Source: JAJEAD01 sp965221555 (GTDB lineage Bacteria > Pseudomonadota > Gammaproteobacteria > HK1). From it: a stretch of DNA of 64,000 bases. The stretch is from positions 1,674,001 through 1,738,000 of the forward strand of contig OZ244895.1 in the NCBI GenBank assembly GCA_965221555.1. The letters run 5' to 3'. A program made the position numbers and the translations under genes. This document shows, piece by piece, positions 17,413 through 25,936 of this stretch (within the stretch, counting starts at the first letter, position 1; each line of letters starts with the position of its first letter). Below the pieces are notes generated by a model, which saw nothing but the letters and a program-made list of their open reading frames with translations, searched no databases and was not told where the DNA came from.

Positions 17413-19029
17413 GTGGGGCTCGAACGTCTGAAGACCATCATCAGGACCAGGTCCGTGGTGCGCGCTTCGCACCAGCGCATCGTCTCCCCGCTCGGGGGCG
17501 AGTACCGATGGATGGTCGACCTTCGAGCCACCTTCCTCGACGGGGAGGTGCTCGAGATCTGTGCAAGCGAGTTCTGGAATCGTTATCGGGGCCACCCGCC
17601 TTTCCAGATCTGCGGTCTGGAGCTCGCGGCGGTGCCGCTGATCGCGGCGATCGCCGGCGAGGGCTGGCGCCAGGGCACGCCCGTCAACGCCTTTGTCGTG
17701 CGCAAGGAGCGAAAGGCTCACGGGCTCTGCCGCCGCATCGAGGGCGAGGTATGGGAGCAGCCCATCGTCGCGGTCGACGACCTCGTCAACCGGGGCGACT
17801 CGCTGGAGATGTTGCGCTGCGTGCTCGCGGAGATCGGTCGGGACATCGTGGGACTCTTCGTCGTGGTGGACTTCCGCAACCCGCAGCTGCACCAAAGTCT
17901 CGCCGGTCGCGGCATAGCGCTCGAATCGCTGCTCTCGACCCCGGATCTCGGCCTCGCTTCTCTCCCGGCTCCGCGACCCCGTCCGGGAGTCGCCTTCCGG
18001 ATCGCATGGCGCCGCCGGGGCGGGGAGCCCAACTACTTCCACGTCGTGCCGAAGTCCACTCCGGCCCTGGATGCGGGCCGCCTCTATGCGGGGAGCGACG
18101 ACGGCACTTTCCGGGCGCTCGACCAGGGGAGCGGCGTCGAGCGGTGGCGCGTGCGGATCGACGATCCCCGACGCAAGGGCGTCTTCTCGTCTCCCGCGCT
18201 GCACGAGGGCCGGGTCTACTTCGGCGGCTACGACGGCTGCGTGCGCTGCCTCGATTGCGACACCGGCGCGCTCGTATGGCGTTTTTCCGGGGCGGACTGG
18301 GTGGGGTCCTCCCCCGCTCTGGCGCCCGCGCTCGGTCGCCTGTTCATCGGGCTGGAGCACGCGTCGCCCCGTACTCCCGGCGCAGTCGCCGCCCTCGGCT
18401 TGAGCGGGGGAGAGAAGCTCTGGGAGCTTCGATGCGACGCCCATGTCCATGGCACGCCACTCTGGGTGCCGGAACACCACGCCGTGGCCTGCGGGGGGAA
18501 CGATGGGCGCCTGTGGTGGCTCGATGCCGGTGACGGTGGAGTACGCTGGAGCTACGAGGCCGGGGGAGAGATCAAGGCCGGAGTCGCTTTCGACGCGGTC
18601 GCCGGCCAGCTCCTCTTCGGCGCCTTCGATGGCGGCATCCACGCGGTGGACGTCGCGACCGGGGAGCGTCGCTTTCGTATCGGAACCCACGACATCGTCT
18701 ACTCCACCCCGCTGCTTGCCGGTCGCCGCGCCTTCGTCGCCGGCGCCGACAAGTACCTGCATGTCATCGACCTCGATGCGGGGGGAGAGGAGGCGGCGCT
18801 CTTCACCGGAGCCAGGCTGTACGGCTCCCCCGCGCTCATCGAAGGAAGGGTCCTGTTCGGCAATACCGCGGGCGAGCTCTACGAGATCGACCCGGACACG
18901 CTACGGGTGACCGCCTTCGTCCGGTTGCCGGAAGGGATTACCTGTCAGGTGCGTTACGCCGAAAAGCACGGTCTCTACTTCGTCACCACCTACGACAACG
19001 AGATCTTCGCGCTGCGCCGGCGTTCTTGA
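17413..19029 (+). CDS. Phosphoribosyltransferase-like / PQQ-type beta-propeller fusion protein
   Basis: A 538-aa protein with two unrelated parts. The N-terminal ~200 residues look like a type I phosphoribosyltransferase: LELAAVPLIAAIAGEGWRQG, then the PRPP-binding motif PIVAVDDLVNRGDSLEMLRC. The remainder is a beta-propeller of BamB/PQQ-like repeats, with units such as RLYAGSDDGTFRALDQGSG, RVYFGGYDGCVRCLDCDTGA and LLFGAFDGGIHAVDVATGER. No signal peptide is visible, so it is probably cytoplasmic. The GTG at 17413 has GGAGG five bases upstream; a TTG at 17392 is possible but weaker. It is 118 nt beyond the GNAT gene, so operon membership is uncertain. Function is unknown. Confidence 0.7.
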   Translation: MGLERLKTIIRTRSVVRASHQRIVSPLGGEYRWMVDLRATFLDGEVLEICASEFWNRYRGHPPFQICGLELAAVPLIAAIAGEGWRQGTPVNAFVVRKERKAHGLCRRIEGEVWEQPIVAVDDLVNRGDSLEMLRCVLAEIGRDIVGLFVVVDFRNPQLHQSLAGRGIALESLLSTPDLGLASLPAPRPRPGVAFRIAWRRRGGEPNYFHVVPKSTPALDAGRLYAGSDDGTFRALDQGSGVERWRVRIDDPRRKGVFSSPALHEGRVYFGGYDGCVRCLDCDTGALVWRFSGADWVGSSPALAPALGRLFIGLEHASPRTPGAVAALGLSGGEKLWELRCDAHVHGTPLWVPEHHAVACGGNDGRLWWLDAGDGGVRWSYEAGGEIKAGVAFDAVAGQLLFGAFDGGIHAVDVATGERRFRIGTHDIVYSTPLLAGRRAFVAGADKYLHVIDLDAGGEEAALFTGARLYGSPALIEGRVLFGNTAGELYEIDPDTLRVTAFVRLPEGITCQVRYAEKHGLYFVTTYDNEIFALRRRS

Positions 19030-19054
19030 CAGATCGAAGTCATACCTGTAAATG
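19026..19054 (+). promoter_or_regulatory. Probable lexA promoter
   Basis: A perfect -35 TTGACA (19026-19031) is followed after 17 bp by TAAATG (19049-19054), a weak -10. The SOS operator at 19046-19061 covers the -10, as expected for an autoregulated lexA gene. The -10 is only a partial match. Confidence 0.55.
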
Positions 19055-19061
19055 CTTACAG
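19046..19061 (+). promoter_or_regulatory. LexA operator (SOS box)
   Basis: CTGTAAATGCTTACAG is an exact CTGT-N8-ACAG match to the gammaproteobacterial/betaproteobacterial SOS box and is nearly palindromic. It lies 28 bp before the GTG of lexA, so LexA should repress its own gene and probably the downstream imuAB. Confidence 0.93.
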
Positions 19062-19089
19062 TACTCGGAGCATGTACGAGGGATGAAGC

Positions 19090-19701
19090 GTGATTGGGCT
19101 CACCGCTCGCCAGCAGCAGATCTTCGATTTCATTCGGGAATTCATGGAGGCGGAGGGATTTCCGCCCACCCGGGCGGAGATCGCGGCCGCACTCGGTTTT
19201 CGTTCGGTGAACGCGGCCGAAGACCACTTGAAGGCGCTGGAGCGCAAGGGGGCGCTTCGCGTCCTCCCGGGCACTTCGAGGGGCATTCGCTTGAGCGGCG
19301 GCCGTGCTCGCCGGCGCGGAGTGCCCGTGGTCGGGCGGGTCGCGGCGGGGCGCCCGATTCTCGCGGAAGAGAACGTGCAGGGGCATTACCGGCTCGATCC
19401 GGGCCTCTTTCGCCCGCGCGCGGACTACCTGTTGCAGGTGCGGGGCATGAGCATGCGCGATGCCGGCATCCTGGACGGTGACCTGCTGGCGGTGCATCGC
19501 ACCCCGGAAGCGGCGTTCGGGGCCATCGTGGTGGCCCGGGTCGATGACGAGGTCACCGTCAAGCGCTTTCGGCGGCGCGGCAACATCGTGCGCCTGATGC
19601 CGGAGAACGAGAGCTACGAGCCCATCGTGGTCGACCTGCGTCGCGAGGCGCTGGCGCTGGAAGGCATCGGGGTCGGCGTCATTCGCAACACGGGGCTGTG
19701 A
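19090..19701 (+). CDS. lexA: LexA repressor
   Basis: A 203-aa SOS regulator. The N-terminal winged helix is LTARQQQIFDFIREFMEAEG with recognition region PPTRAEIAAALGFRSVNAAE. The autocleavage site Ala-Gly lies in VGRVAAGRPI. The catalytic dyad is Ser in VRGMSMRDAGILDGD (about residue 121) and Lys in VTVKRF (about 158), matching E. coli S119 and K156. RecA-stimulated self-cleavage on DNA damage would derepress this gene and imuA-imuB. The GTG start at 19090 gives the family's usual N-terminus. The SOS box directly upstream confirms the call. Confidence 0.97.
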   Translation: MIGLTARQQQIFDFIREFMEAEGFPPTRAEIAAALGFRSVNAAEDHLKALERKGALRVLPGTSRGIRLSGGRARRRGVPVVGRVAAGRPILAEENVQGHYRLDPGLFRPRADYLLQVRGMSMRDAGILDGDLLAVHRTPEAAFGAIVVARVDDEVTVKRFRRRGNIVRLMPENESYEPIVVDLRREALALEGIGVGVIRNTGL

Positions 19702-19856
19702 AGAGAAACCTCGTCCATCTCCTGCCCGCGTGGGCCCGGGATGCGGGAAGTGCGTATGGGGGTCCGGGGCCATCGGACGAGGCGTTCGCGCCGCGCTGAG
19801 GGACATGGGTCGGGGTTCCCGCTTTTTTCAGGCGTGTCGGCACGGATTGCAGGGCC

Positions 19857-20531
19857 ATGAGTGGACGCGAATCGCTTTCGAGCCCCGCCCCGGTTCCCTC
19901 GCGGGGCGGGACAGGGCCGGAGGGGCTGGACGCGCTCCTGCGCCGCCGCGACCTGTGGCGCATGGGCGCGCTTCCCCGCTCCGGGGCGCCGGGGATCTCC
20001 ACCGGTTTCGCCGCACTCGATGAGCGACTGCCGGATCGTGGCTGGCCCGCCGGCGCTCTCTCGGAAGTGCTGGTAAGCGCGCTCGCTTCCTGTGAGCTCG
20101 CTCTGGTGCGGCCCGCGCTCGCCGCGCTCACCCGAGCGGGGCGAGAGGTGATCCTGGTCGGGCCGGCGCACCTGCCCTACGCCCCCGGCCTTGCGGAGCG
20201 CGGAGTGGATCTCGAACGGCTCCTGGTGGTGCGCGGCGCTTCCGGCGAGGAGCAGGCGTGGGCGGCGGAGCAGGCTCTGCGCTCGGGGGCCTGCGCGGCG
20301 GTGGCGTTGTGGGCGCGCCGGCTCGATGCGCGCACGGTGCGCCGCCTGCAGCTCGCGGCGCAGGAGGGGAGGGCGTGCGGCTGGCTGTTTCGCACCTTCG
20401 CGGCGTCGGCGGCGCCTTCGCCCGCGCCCCTGCGCCTCGCGCTCGAGCCTCGCCCGCGGGGGGCGAGGGTCGAGGTGCGCAAGTGCCGGGGAGGGCCCTC
20501 CGGCTCCGTCTTCGAACTGGTGCTCGAATGA
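19857..20531 (+). CDS. imuA: ImuA, SOS-mutagenesis accessory protein
   Basis: A 224-aa RecA/SulA-like protein. The characteristic segment is GISTGFAALDERLPDRGWPAG, followed by ALSEVLV and a RecA-like core (REVILVGPAHLPYAPGL). ImuA works with ImuB and DnaE2 in damage-induced translesion synthesis. It lies 155 nt after lexA with no second SOS box in the gap, so it is probably co-transcribed with lexA. Its stop overlaps the ATG of imuB (ATGA), so the two are translationally coupled. The C-terminus is arginine-rich (LALEPRPRGARVEVRK), as is usual for the family. Confidence 0.88.
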   Translation: MSGRESLSSPAPVPSRGGTGPEGLDALLRRRDLWRMGALPRSGAPGISTGFAALDERLPDRGWPAGALSEVLVSALASCELALVRPALAALTRAGREVILVGPAHLPYAPGLAERGVDLERLLVVRGASGEEQAWAAEQALRSGACAAVALWARRLDARTVRRLQLAAQEGRACGWLFRTFAASAAPSPAPLRLALEPRPRGARVEVRKCRGGPSGSVFELVLE

Positions 20532-22147
20532 AGGGGGCAGCGGAGCGGAGTCTGGTCTTCTCTCCCGCGGAGCGAGGCGAGCGCCCGCGGGCCCCGCCCC
20601 GGTCCGCTCCCCTTCCGTCGCGCCTGTGGATGGGGCTTTACTTTCCTCGCCTGCCTCTGGAGGCGTTGGGCGAAGGCGCCGGCGCCGCGGGCGTGCCGCC
20701 GCTCGTGGTGGCGTCCGACGGGAGTGCGCACGCTTCGCTGCTGGTGGTCAACGAGAGCGCTCGCGCGGCGGGCATCCGTCCCGGGATGGGACTCGGCGCC
20801 GCCGACGCGCGCGTGCCTCGCCTCGAGGTGCGCGGGCGCGATCCCGCCCTCGAGACGGCGGCCCTCGAAGCTCTCGCGGTGTGGGCCGGGCGCTTCAGCA
20901 ACTTCGTCAGTCTGGAGCCGCCGGCGGGTCTTCTGATCGAGATCGGCGGCAGCCTCCGGCTCTTCGGCGGAGTGGGGAAGCTGCGGCAAGAGATCGAGAG
21001 CGGCCTGCACGGGCTCGGGTTCGAGGCGTCGGTCGGCATCGCCCCCGCTCCCCCCACGGCGTGGCTCCTCGCCCGGGCCGGATTCCCGGAGCCGGTGCTG
21101 GACCGCGACCGACTGCCGGGGCGGCTGGCCGGGGTGCCACTCGCCTGCCTGGACCTGCCCGAGCCGATGTTGCGAAACCTCGCGGCGATGGGGGTGCGCC
21201 GCTTTCGCGACGCCTACCGCCTGCCGCGGGATGCGGTGTCGCGCCGGGTCGGGCAAGCGCTGGTCGATGCCATGGACCGGGCGCTGGGAAGGTGGCCCGA
21301 GGCCCGGGCACGCTACACCGCGCCGCCCGGGTTTTCGCGCCGCCTGGATTTTCCCGACGAGGTCGAGGAGATGTCCCCGATCCTGGCCGGCCTGCGCCGT
21401 CTGCTGCGGGAGCTCGCGCTCTTCCTGCGGGTCCGCAGCCTGGGGGTGAGCGAGCTCGAGCTCCGTCTCCCGTCTCGCATTGCTCCGGCGCTTCGCATCC
21501 CGGTCGCTCTGGTCTCGGCGAGCCAGGACCCGGACCATCTCCTCGATCTGCTGGAGAAGCGGCTGGAAAAGGTGGTCCTTGCCCGTCCGGTGGCCGCCAT
21601 CGGTCTCGAGGTCCTCGGCTTCGATGGCGTGGCCCCACGCAACGCCGATCTCTACGATGTCCGGGCGGCGGCGCCTCGCGATGGCCTGCACACCCTGATC
21701 GAGCGTCTGCAGAGCCGGCTCGGCCCCGATGCGATCTGGCGTTTTGGCCTGGTTGCGGACCACCGTCCGGAGCGGGCCTTTTCCCGCGTGCCGCCACACC
21801 AGATCCGGGCCGGCACCAAGCCCGTGCCGGGGCTGCGAAGAGTCGATAGTTCTTCCGGCGCGAAGCCGCGGCTCGCCACGACCGAGCCGGGCCACGCGCC
21901 GCGCCGGCCGGCGAACCTTTCGCGTCCGTTGTGGCTGCTGGAGGCGCCGCGGCGGATCGATCCGCGGGACGCGTGCGGGGAGCGCCTGGAGGTCTCCTCG
22001 CGTTTCGAGCGCATCGAGAGTGGCTGGTGGGACGGCGAGGACTGCGCACGCGACTATCATGTTGCGTGGGATGCGGGCGGAATCCGCTACTGGATCTACC
22101 GCGAACTCGGCACACGGGACTGGTTCATTCACGGCATCTTCGGTTGA
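20528..22147 (+). CDS. imuB: ImuB, inactive Y-family polymerase-like protein
   Basis: A 539-aa DinB/UmuC-like protein. The palm region begins LWMGLYFPRLPLEAL and lacks the catalytic acidic residues found in active Y-family polymerases, as expected for ImuB. Later segments include LLIEIGGSLRLFGG, VGIAPAPPTAWLLARAG and a little-finger-like region with LRRLLRELALFLR. The C-terminal extension ends GGIRYWIYRELGTRDWFIHG, a typical ImuB ending. ImuB acts as the scaffold linking ImuA, the clamp and DnaE2. The usual third partner, dnaE2 (imuC), does not follow: the next gene is a gamma-glutamyltransferase homologue. Confidence 0.9.
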   Translation: MKGAAERSLVFSPAERGERPRAPPRSAPLPSRLWMGLYFPRLPLEALGEGAGAAGVPPLVVASDGSAHASLLVVNESARAAGIRPGMGLGAADARVPRLEVRGRDPALETAALEALAVWAGRFSNFVSLEPPAGLLIEIGGSLRLFGGVGKLRQEIESGLHGLGFEASVGIAPAPPTAWLLARAGFPEPVLDRDRLPGRLAGVPLACLDLPEPMLRNLAAMGVRRFRDAYRLPRDAVSRRVGQALVDAMDRALGRWPEARARYTAPPGFSRRLDFPDEVEEMSPILAGLRRLLRELALFLRVRSLGVSELELRLPSRIAPALRIPVALVSASQDPDHLLDLLEKRLEKVVLARPVAAIGLEVLGFDGVAPRNADLYDVRAAAPRDGLHTLIERLQSRLGPDAIWRFGLVADHRPERAFSRVPPHQIRAGTKPVPGLRRVDSSSGAKPRLATTEPGHAPRRPANLSRPLWLLEAPRRIDPRDACGERLEVSSRFERIESGWWDGEDCARDYHVAWDAGGIRYWIYRELGTRDWFIHGIFG

Positions 22148-22209
22148 GGCGAGCATGGGACATCTGTCTTCGCGCCCCTCGCGGGGTGTTTCGGTGAGAC
22201 ATGGCGGCC

Positions 22210-22390
22210 AGCCCCCACCCTTTCCCGATTTTCGGTGACTTCGGGCGCCAAGGTGCCGTGATGTGGGACGTGTGGACCGAGAGACGTGCAGGGCGTAGCC
22301 GACACTGTGTCGAAGCGACGCAATGCACTTCGACTCGCAACCGCGAGCACATTGGCGTCCGCAACAGGAGATCGGTGAAACATGCGGACT
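22210..22390 (+). repeat. MITE-family element, near full-length (about 180 bp)
   Basis: Left arm CCCGATTTTCGGTGACTTCG plus GGCGCCAAGGTGCCGTG; interior GGCGTAGCCGACAC; right arm GAGCACATTGGCGTCCGC followed by GAGATCGGTGAAACATGCGG. The layout matches the reference copy at 35547-35728. The right arm runs into the start codon of the downstream gamma-glutamyltransferase gene. Confidence 0.85.
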
Positions 22391-23944
22391 GAAGGCGCGG
22401 TAGCGGCCGGTCATCCGTTGAGCGCGGAAGCCGCCGGTGAAGTGCTTCGCGCCGGCGGCAACGCCTTCGACGCCGCGCTGGCCGGGCTCTGCGCCGCCTG
22501 CGTGGTCGAGCCGGTGCTCGCCTCCCTCGGAGGCGGGGGCTTCATGCTCGCAGTGCCGGCGCAGGAGCGCCCCCGGCTCTACGACTTCTTCGTGCAGACT
22601 CCCGGCCGACATCTGCCCGCGGAAGAGCTCGACTTCCGCGGAACGGAAGTCGATTTCGGAGCGGCGGTACAGGGCTTCCATGTCGGGCGAGGTACGGCGG
22701 CGGTGCCCGGGATGGTGCGGGGGCTGTTCGAGGTGCACGAGGCCCTCGGTCGCATGCCGCTGACCGAGATCGTGCGCCCCGCGGTGGAGTACGCGACCCG
22801 GGGCGTCGAGGTCAGCGCTTACCAGGCCTATCTGCTCGGCGTGGTGCGTTCGATCTTCGGCGCCACCGAGGCGAGCCTCGCCATCTTCGGCAGCCGGAAG
22901 CGCCCGGGCGAGCTGATCGGGGAGGGCGAGCATCTCTTCCAGCCCGAGCTCGCGGACACCCTGGACACGCTGTCGCGCGAAGGGCCGCGCCTGTTCTATC
23001 ACGGCGAGATCGCATCGACCCTGGTGCGAGACATGGCGCAGGGCGGCCTCGTCACCGCCCGGGATCTCGCCGGGTATCGGCTCCTCTCCCGCGAGCCGCT
23101 GGCGTTCTCCCGGCGCTCCTGCCAGGTACTCTCCAATCCACCGCCCTCGTCCGGCGGCGTCCTGGTGGGCTTCGGGCTGGAGCTGCTCGACACTGGCGCA
23201 CTTCGTCTCCTCGAGTTCGGCTCACCCCGCCATCTCGTCCTCGTGGCGCGGGCGCTGGAGCTGACCCTGGAAGCCCGCGCCGCGGCACTCGGCGGCGCCG
23301 GCGCGCCCGCGGGCCGCCACGCGCTCGACGAGTCGATGCTGCACTCCGACTTCGTGGCGCTCTACCGCGAACGGGTCGCACCCTTCCCGGAGGCCCCGCG
23401 CGGCACCACCCACATCAGCGTCATCGATGCACTCGGCAATCTCGCGGCGCTCAGCGTTTCGAACGGGGAGGGCTGCGGCTATGTCATTCCCGGCACCGGC
23501 ATCGTCATGAACAACATGCTCGGCGAGGCCGACCTCAATCCCGGCGGCTTCCACCAGTGGCGGGAGAACGAGCGCATGAGCTCGATGATGGCGCCGAGCG
23601 CGGTACGCTGGCCGGGCGGGCGCCTTCTCGCGCTCGGCTCCGGTGGTTCGAACCGGATCCGAAGCGCCATGCTCCAGGTGCTGCTCGGCATCATCGATTT
23701 CGAGCTGCCTCTGGAGGAGGCGGTACACGCGCCCCGGCTTCACTTCGAGGACGAGCTGCTGAGCGTGGAGGGCGGATTCGATCTCGAACGGATTCGGCCT
23801 CTCCTCGATGCGTACCCTTCGCACCACGTCTGGGAGGGACGCAACATGTTCTTCGGCGGCACCCACTGCGTGCTCGCCGAGGGGTCTGGCTTCCAGGTGA
23901 CCGGGGACCCCCGCCGGGGCGGGGCGGGCATGGTCGTCGGCTGA
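22382..23944 (+). CDS. Gamma-glutamyltransferase family protein
   Basis: A 520-aa Ntn-hydrolase. The N-terminal pattern GHPLSAEAAGEVLRAGGNAF and the autoprocessing/nucleophile Thr in RGTTHISVIDALGNLAA (about residue 341) define the family. The GGG oxyanion region MAPSAVRWPGGRLLALGSGG is also present. No signal peptide is visible, unlike the periplasmic Ggt of E. coli, so it may be a cytoplasmic enzyme hydrolysing gamma-glutamyl or related amides. The only plausible start, ATG 22382, lies in the right arm of a MITE, which also supplies the GGAG at 22367-22370. Confidence 0.85.
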   Translation: MRTEGAVAAGHPLSAEAAGEVLRAGGNAFDAALAGLCAACVVEPVLASLGGGGFMLAVPAQERPRLYDFFVQTPGRHLPAEELDFRGTEVDFGAAVQGFHVGRGTAAVPGMVRGLFEVHEALGRMPLTEIVRPAVEYATRGVEVSAYQAYLLGVVRSIFGATEASLAIFGSRKRPGELIGEGEHLFQPELADTLDTLSREGPRLFYHGEIASTLVRDMAQGGLVTARDLAGYRLLSREPLAFSRRSCQVLSNPPPSSGGVLVGFGLELLDTGALRLLEFGSPRHLVLVARALELTLEARAAALGGAGAPAGRHALDESMLHSDFVALYRERVAPFPEAPRGTTHISVIDALGNLAALSVSNGEGCGYVIPGTGIVMNNMLGEADLNPGGFHQWRENERMSSMMAPSAVRWPGGRLLALGSGGSNRIRSAMLQVLLGIIDFELPLEEAVHAPRLHFEDELLSVEGGFDLERIRPLLDAYPSHHVWEGRNMFFGGTHCVLAEGSGFQVTGDPRRGGAGMVVG

Positions 23945-24021
23945 CGCGTCCGCGGCGGGAAGTCCGTCATAGGGTAGAGTGGACGACGCGAAAAGCGTTG
24001 TGTGCAGGTTGGAGCGGTGTG

Positions 24022-25407
24022 ATGGAGACCCGCGAGGAGAGGCGCACGGAGTCTCTCCGTATCCCGTCGGCGCATGGGGTGACCGGGATCGGCAGCACCC
24101 TGGCAATGGCGCGGGACATGCAGGGCTTCCTGCTGGCGCAGTATCGCAACCTGGGACCGATCTTCCGCATCCGCGTGATGAAGCGCCGGTTCATCGTGTT
24201 GGCCGGTGTGGAGGCAAATCGATTCCTGCAGAAGCGGGGGAGCCGCCATCTGCGCTCCTTCGAAAGCTGGATCGGGCTGAACCGCGAGTTCGGTGCGGCG
24301 CGTTCGATACTGAGCACCGACGGGAGCGACCACGCGAGATTCCGGCGGGTGCTCAAGCGGGGATACTCGCGTCGCTACGCCGAGGATCGTGTGCCGGGAC
24401 TGATGGATATCGTGCGCCGCGAGGTCTCCGGCTGGCCGCGCGGGTCGCCGTTCTCCGTGGTCCCGGCATTGCGGCGGATCGCGAGCGAGCAAGTCGGGGT
24501 ACTGGCCACTGGCGTGTCGCCGCGCCCCTACGGTGACGACCTGACACGCTTCGTCCACGATCTGCTCGCGTCGCTCGTCGTGCCACGGCCCTTGCTTCGC
24601 CGGCTGCCGCGCTTCCGGCGGGCCGCGGCGCGGATCGACGATCTCTACCGCGAAGTCATCGATCGGCATTCGGGCCCGGAACGCGAGCGCGAAGGTGGTG
24701 AGCCGGACCTGATCGACGACATTCTCGATCTGCACCGGGCGCAACCTGAGTTCCTGCCCGAAGCGGATCTGAAGATGTCCGTGCTCGGCCCCTTCATCGC
24801 CGCGCTCGACACCGTGGCGAGCACCGCCGCATTCATGCTCTACGAGCTTTTGAAGCATCCCGACATCCTTGCCGAGGTGCGCGCGGAAGCGGATGCGTTG
24901 ATTGATGCCCGGACGCCGGGATGGTCCGGGATACGCACACTGGACGCGATGCACCGCGCGGCCATGGAAACCATGAGGATGCACCCCGTCGCGCCCCTTC
25001 TCATGCGCAGCGCGGCCAACTCCTTCGAGTTCGGCGGCTACCGGATCCCGGCCGGCGCCAGCGTGATGATCGCGACAGCGGTCCCTCACCATTTACCCGA
25101 GTGCTTTCCGGAGCCCGACCGCTTCGATATCGGCCGCTACGCACCGGAGCGTGCGGAGCATCGTCAATCCGGCGCCTATGCGCCATTCGGCCTCGGTGCT
25201 CACCGTTGCCTCGGAAGTGGCTTCGCCGAGGTGCAGCTCGCGGTCACGATGGCGACCCTCTTGCACGAGGTTGACTTCGAGTTCCACCCGGCCCGCTACC
25301 GGCTCAAGACCACGCAAGCCCCGCTTCCGAGCCCCAACGCATCGTTTCGGGTTGTCGCGACGCCCCGAAGACGGATGCGCTCGGAGCACCCACCCGGTCG
25401 AGGCTGA
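24022..25407 (+). CDS. Cytochrome P450
   Basis: A 461-aa P450 monooxygenase. The haem-binding loop is FGLGAHRCLG with the axial Cys near residue 396; the ExxR motif is in AMETMRMHP; the oxygen-activation helix contains FIAALDTVASTAAF. An early substrate-region segment resembles membrane-free bacterial P450s, and no TM anchor is seen. The ATG at 24022 follows GGAGCGG. Redox partners are not encoded nearby, and the substrate is unknown. It shares strand with the gamma-glutamyltransferase gene (77 nt gap) but no functional link is evident. Confidence 0.92.
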   Translation: METREERRTESLRIPSAHGVTGIGSTLAMARDMQGFLLAQYRNLGPIFRIRVMKRRFIVLAGVEANRFLQKRGSRHLRSFESWIGLNREFGAARSILSTDGSDHARFRRVLKRGYSRRYAEDRVPGLMDIVRREVSGWPRGSPFSVVPALRRIASEQVGVLATGVSPRPYGDDLTRFVHDLLASLVVPRPLLRRLPRFRRAAARIDDLYREVIDRHSGPEREREGGEPDLIDDILDLHRAQPEFLPEADLKMSVLGPFIAALDTVASTAAFMLYELLKHPDILAEVRAEADALIDARTPGWSGIRTLDAMHRAAMETMRMHPVAPLLMRSAANSFEFGGYRIPAGASVMIATAVPHHLPECFPEPDRFDIGRYAPERAEHRQSGAYAPFGLGAHRCLGSGFAEVQLAVTMATLLHEVDFEFHPARYRLKTTQAPLPSPNASFRVVATPRRRMRSEHPPGRG

Positions 25408-25434
25408 ATCCGCGCGAGCAATCCGGCTCCGACA

Positions 25435-25481
25435 TCAGCCCGCAGGATTTCTCCGATTTCTCAGCTGGCGGACGCCAACAG
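25435..25481 (-). repeat. MITE-family right-arm fragment, inverted
   Basis: Read on the minus strand this gives TTGGCGTCCGCCAGCTGAG, then AAATCGGAGAAATCCTGCGG and a GCTGA end, matching the right arm of the 35547-35728 element. It lies between the convergent P450 gene and the 115-aa hypothetical gene. Confidence 0.75.
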
Positions 25482-25557
25482 GCTTGCGGGTCGGCGATGG
25501 TCGAGCAGCGCGTCCTCGTTGCGTGTGCAGGCGGCCCGTTGCGACGGGAAACGCGGC

Positions 25558-25905
25558 TCAGCCCCCTCGCACCCCCTCCGGGAGGGGGTCGCTCGCCGGC
25601 ATGCACTCGCCGGTGGTCCGGTACTTGGTCAGGGTGACCTGGTACCACGCGGTGTACTCACCTTCGCTGACCTTCTTGTACTGGGTGCGGCTTGACACTG
25701 CGACCGGCTCGCCGATCACGCACTCGCAACCCTCGCCGCAGGTGTGGCTCTCTTGCTCCAGCGCGTCCTTGACCCGCTGGAGCAGGGTCTGTTCGAGGTT
25801 CGGGGGCGCTCCCGCCCTGGGGCGAGGTTCGATGTGCAGGAAGCGCGCGCCGCTCACCTTGAACTGCACCAGCTCGCAGGTGCCGGACGTGTCTGGACTG
25901 GACAT
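25558..25905 (-). CDS. Hypothetical cysteine-containing small protein
   Basis: A 115-aa protein I do not recognise. It begins MSSPDTSGTCELVQFKVSGA and contains a cysteine cluster TCGEGCECVIG followed by a hydrophilic, strand-like second half (YKKVSEGEYTAWYQVTLTKY). Five cysteines in total could bind metal, but no known finger pattern is complete. No signal peptide or TM segment is seen. It lies 31 nt after the ABC ATPase gene on the same strand and could be the last gene of that operon. Confidence 0.5.
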   Translation of the reverse strand: MSSPDTSGTCELVQFKVSGARFLHIEPRPRAGAPPNLEQTLLQRVKDALEQESHTCGEGCECVIGEPVAVSSRTQYKKVSEGEYTAWYQVTLTKYRTTGECMPASDPLPEGVRGG

Positions 25906-25936
25906 GGCTTGATTTGTCCCCTTGGTAGGCGGGCGC

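Noticed and set aside
14121..17531. 1136-codon open frame on the minus strand
   Set aside because: It is antisense to the exporter, HlyD-like and GNAT genes, whose motifs and operon spacing are clear. No recognisable domain is present.
20177..23002. 941-codon open frame on the minus strand
   Set aside because: It is antisense to imuA, imuB and the gamma-glutamyltransferase gene and crosses a MITE. No domain is recognisable.
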